Positions 63,075 to 64,000 of a DNA stretch of 64,000 bases are shown here, piece by piece. Source of the DNA: Mycolicibacterium frederiksbergense (GTDB taxonomy: Bacteria; Actinomycetota; Actinomycetes; Mycobacteriales; Mycobacteriaceae); contig NZ_JARXVE010000003.1 in assembly GCF_029893345.1 (NCBI RefSeq), positions 496,001 to 560,000 on the forward strand, written 5' to 3'. The position numbers and the translations under genes are program-made. How positions within the stretch are numbered: the stretch's first letter is position 1; the number at the start of each line of letters is the position of its first letter. The notes below the pieces were generated by a model, which did not search any database, had not been told where the DNA came from, and was given only the letters and a program-made list of their open reading frames with translations.

Positions 63075-63185
63075 TCACACCGGCGGGTATGCCGGCGGCG
63101 GATAGACGCCGCGCAGACCCCAGGCGAGCCACGGAAAGAAGAAGTCGCTCTCGTCGGAGAGGTCGTAGTCAGGATTCGGGTCCAT
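63075..63185 (-). CDS. Predicted small acidic/proline-ended peptide (36 residues)
   Basis: The frame encodes MDPNPDYDLSDESDFFFPWL, then AWGLRGVYPPPAYPPV. It starts acidic, has an aromatic middle and ends Pro-rich. It ends one base after the CGNR stop. No strong ribosome binding site is seen. The composition is unlike random sequence, with no shadow protein explaining it. Function unknown. Confidence 0.5.
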   Translation of the reverse strand: MDPNPDYDLSDESDFFFPWLAWGLRGVYPPPAYPPV

Positions 63186-63236
63186 ACCGGCAGTCTAGGC
63201 ATAGACCGTCAGCCCGAACAGGGATTGCCTACACTG

Positions 63237-63254
63237 ATCAACCAGCTAGTTGAT
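63237..63254. promoter_or_regulatory. Probable operator of the Rv0158-like TetR
   Basis: ATCAACCAGCTAGTTGAT is an 18-bp palindrome with one mismatched pair, 45 bases before the TetR start. Auto-control is inferred. Confidence 0.5.
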
Positions 63255-63299
63255 TGATTCCCCGGGCAAGGTCCGGGCGACGCTGATAGTGAGTGTGCT

Positions 63300-63962
63300 A
63301 TGTCATCCGATGCAGAGGCCGGCCGGGGGCGCGGAGTTGCCGCCAACGGTACATCCCGCCGCGATGAACTGCTGGCCGTGGCGGCCAAGTTGTTCGCCGC
63401 TCGCGGTTATCACGGCACCCGGATGGACGACGTCGCCGAAGCGGTGGGGCTGAACAAGGCCACGGTGTACCACTACTACGCGAGCAAGTCGTTGATCCTC
63501 TACGACATCTACAAAGGCACCGCGGACTTCACCGTGGAGGCCCTGCACGACGACCGCACGGTGTCCGCCCGGGAGACGATCTTCAACTTCACCCGGCGGT
63601 TGATGGTGGGCATCGCCAACGACCTGGAGCGCGCGGCGGTGTACTTCCAGGAGGGGCCCTACATCGCGGAGTGGTTCACCGAGGAGCAGGTGGCCTACAT
63701 CCGGCAGGCCGAGGCCCGGGTCTACGAGCATGTCCGCGACGTCATCGACCGCGGTATCGCGAGCGGCGAGTTCTACGACTGCGACTCCCACGTGCTGGCA
63801 CTCGGCTATATCGGCATGACGCTCGGTTCCTATCGGTGGCTGCGTCCGCACGGCCGGCGCACCGCCGAGGAGATCGCCGTCGAGTTCAGCACCGCCCTGC
63901 TGCGCGGGCTGATCCGTGACGAGTCCGTGCGGAACGAATCCCCGCTGGGGCTAGAGGTCTAG
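63300..63962 (+). CDS. TetR family regulator, Rv0158-like
   Basis: The 220-residue protein has the HTH around RMDDVAEAVGLNKATVYHYYASKS and the conserved FYDCDSHVLALGYIGMTLGSYRWLRPHGRRTAEE in its effector domain; this resembles Rv0158 as I recall it. In M. tuberculosis that gene follows pntB; here about ten genes intervene. Start ATG 63300. Confidence 0.85.
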   Translation: MSSDAEAGRGRGVAANGTSRRDELLAVAAKLFAARGYHGTRMDDVAEAVGLNKATVYHYYASKSLILYDIYKGTADFTVEALHDDRTVSARETIFNFTRRLMVGIANDLERAAVYFQEGPYIAEWFTEEQVAYIRQAEARVYEHVRDVIDRGIASGEFYDCDSHVLALGYIGMTLGSYRWLRPHGRRTAEEIAVEFSTALLRGLIRDESVRNESPLGLEV

Positions 63963-64000
63963 CCGAATTCGATGATCTGCCGCACGGCCTTGCCGTCGGC
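63959..64000 (-). CDS. C-terminal end of an alcohol dehydrogenase-like protein, cut by window edge
   Basis: The last 13 codons read ADGKAVRQIIEFG and a TAG stop. Endings of this type are seen in zinc alcohol dehydrogenases. Only the tip is visible. The stop overlaps the converging TetR gene. Confidence 0.5.
   Translation of the reverse strand, partial: ADGKAVRQIIEFG

Overview
The window is high-GC actinobacterial DNA from a mycobacterium, most likely a fast-growing environmental species. It carries the 3' end of an ESX-1 type VII secretion locus (espK, espB, espL, eccE1, mycP1). Gene runs also match, from memory, the M. tuberculosis order Rv0144-Rv0149, Rv0426c-ctpH-Rv0424c and ptpB-fadE2-pntAB-Rv0158. 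GTG starts, GTGA/ATGA overlaps and dense packing are typical. No tRNA, rRNA, insertion sequence or CRISPR array is visible, and no gene-free stretch exceeds 300 bases.

Layout. 1-8.0 kb: ESX-1 end; a small hypothetical, espK and espB read forward, while mycP1-eccE1-espL reads backward, with hairpin terminators between the converging units. 8.2-10.2 kb: divergent HPr and enzyme I of the PTS, with a CRP-like site at the enzyme I start. 10.2-14.7 kb: pirin, a FUSC-type membrane protein with a TetR gene, and a second TetR gene. 14.8-18.8 kb: a TIGR00027-type methyltransferase, a 55-residue secreted peptide, an SDR dehydrogenase, a quinone oxidoreductase and a haloacid dehalogenase-like enzyme. 18.8-25.9 kb: overlapping genes for a methyltransferase, DUF456 and YceI-like proteins, then a ctpH-type P-type ATPase flanked by two small partner proteins. 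25.8-33.9 kb: ptpB/fadE2, an NTF2-like protein, a LysR-MFS pair, a FAD oxidoreductase and a NarL-type two-component system.

33.9-44.9 kb is the most distinctive part. Five consecutive genes encode a ketone carboxylase whose subunit plan (two HyuA-like ATPase subunits, a zinc-ribbon small subunit, a HyuB-like subunit and a fifth protein) fits the acetophenone carboxylase type better than three-subunit acetone carboxylase. A zinc alcohol dehydrogenase follows. A divergent GAF/degenerate-AAA+/Fis regulator lies upstream, separated by 179 bases holding two perfect inverted repeats. The inferred pathway is secondary alcohol to ketone to 3-oxoacid, fed by ATP-dependent carboxylation; the substrate cannot be read from sequence. 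The block lies between fadE2 and pntAB, which are near neighbours in M. tuberculosis.

44.9-64 kb: an LCP cell-wall ligase, an alpha/beta hydrolase, an acyl-CoA dehydrogenase, a membrane-anchored beta-propeller-like protein, RidA, transhydrogenase (pntAB), a CorA-like channel with an altered signature, MarR with a divergent dithiol flavoprotein, TetR with a divergent P450, a sulfonate/taurine-type ABC transporter, a dehalogenase-like hydrolase with a CGNR regulator, the Rv0158-type TetR and the tip of an alcohol dehydrogenase.
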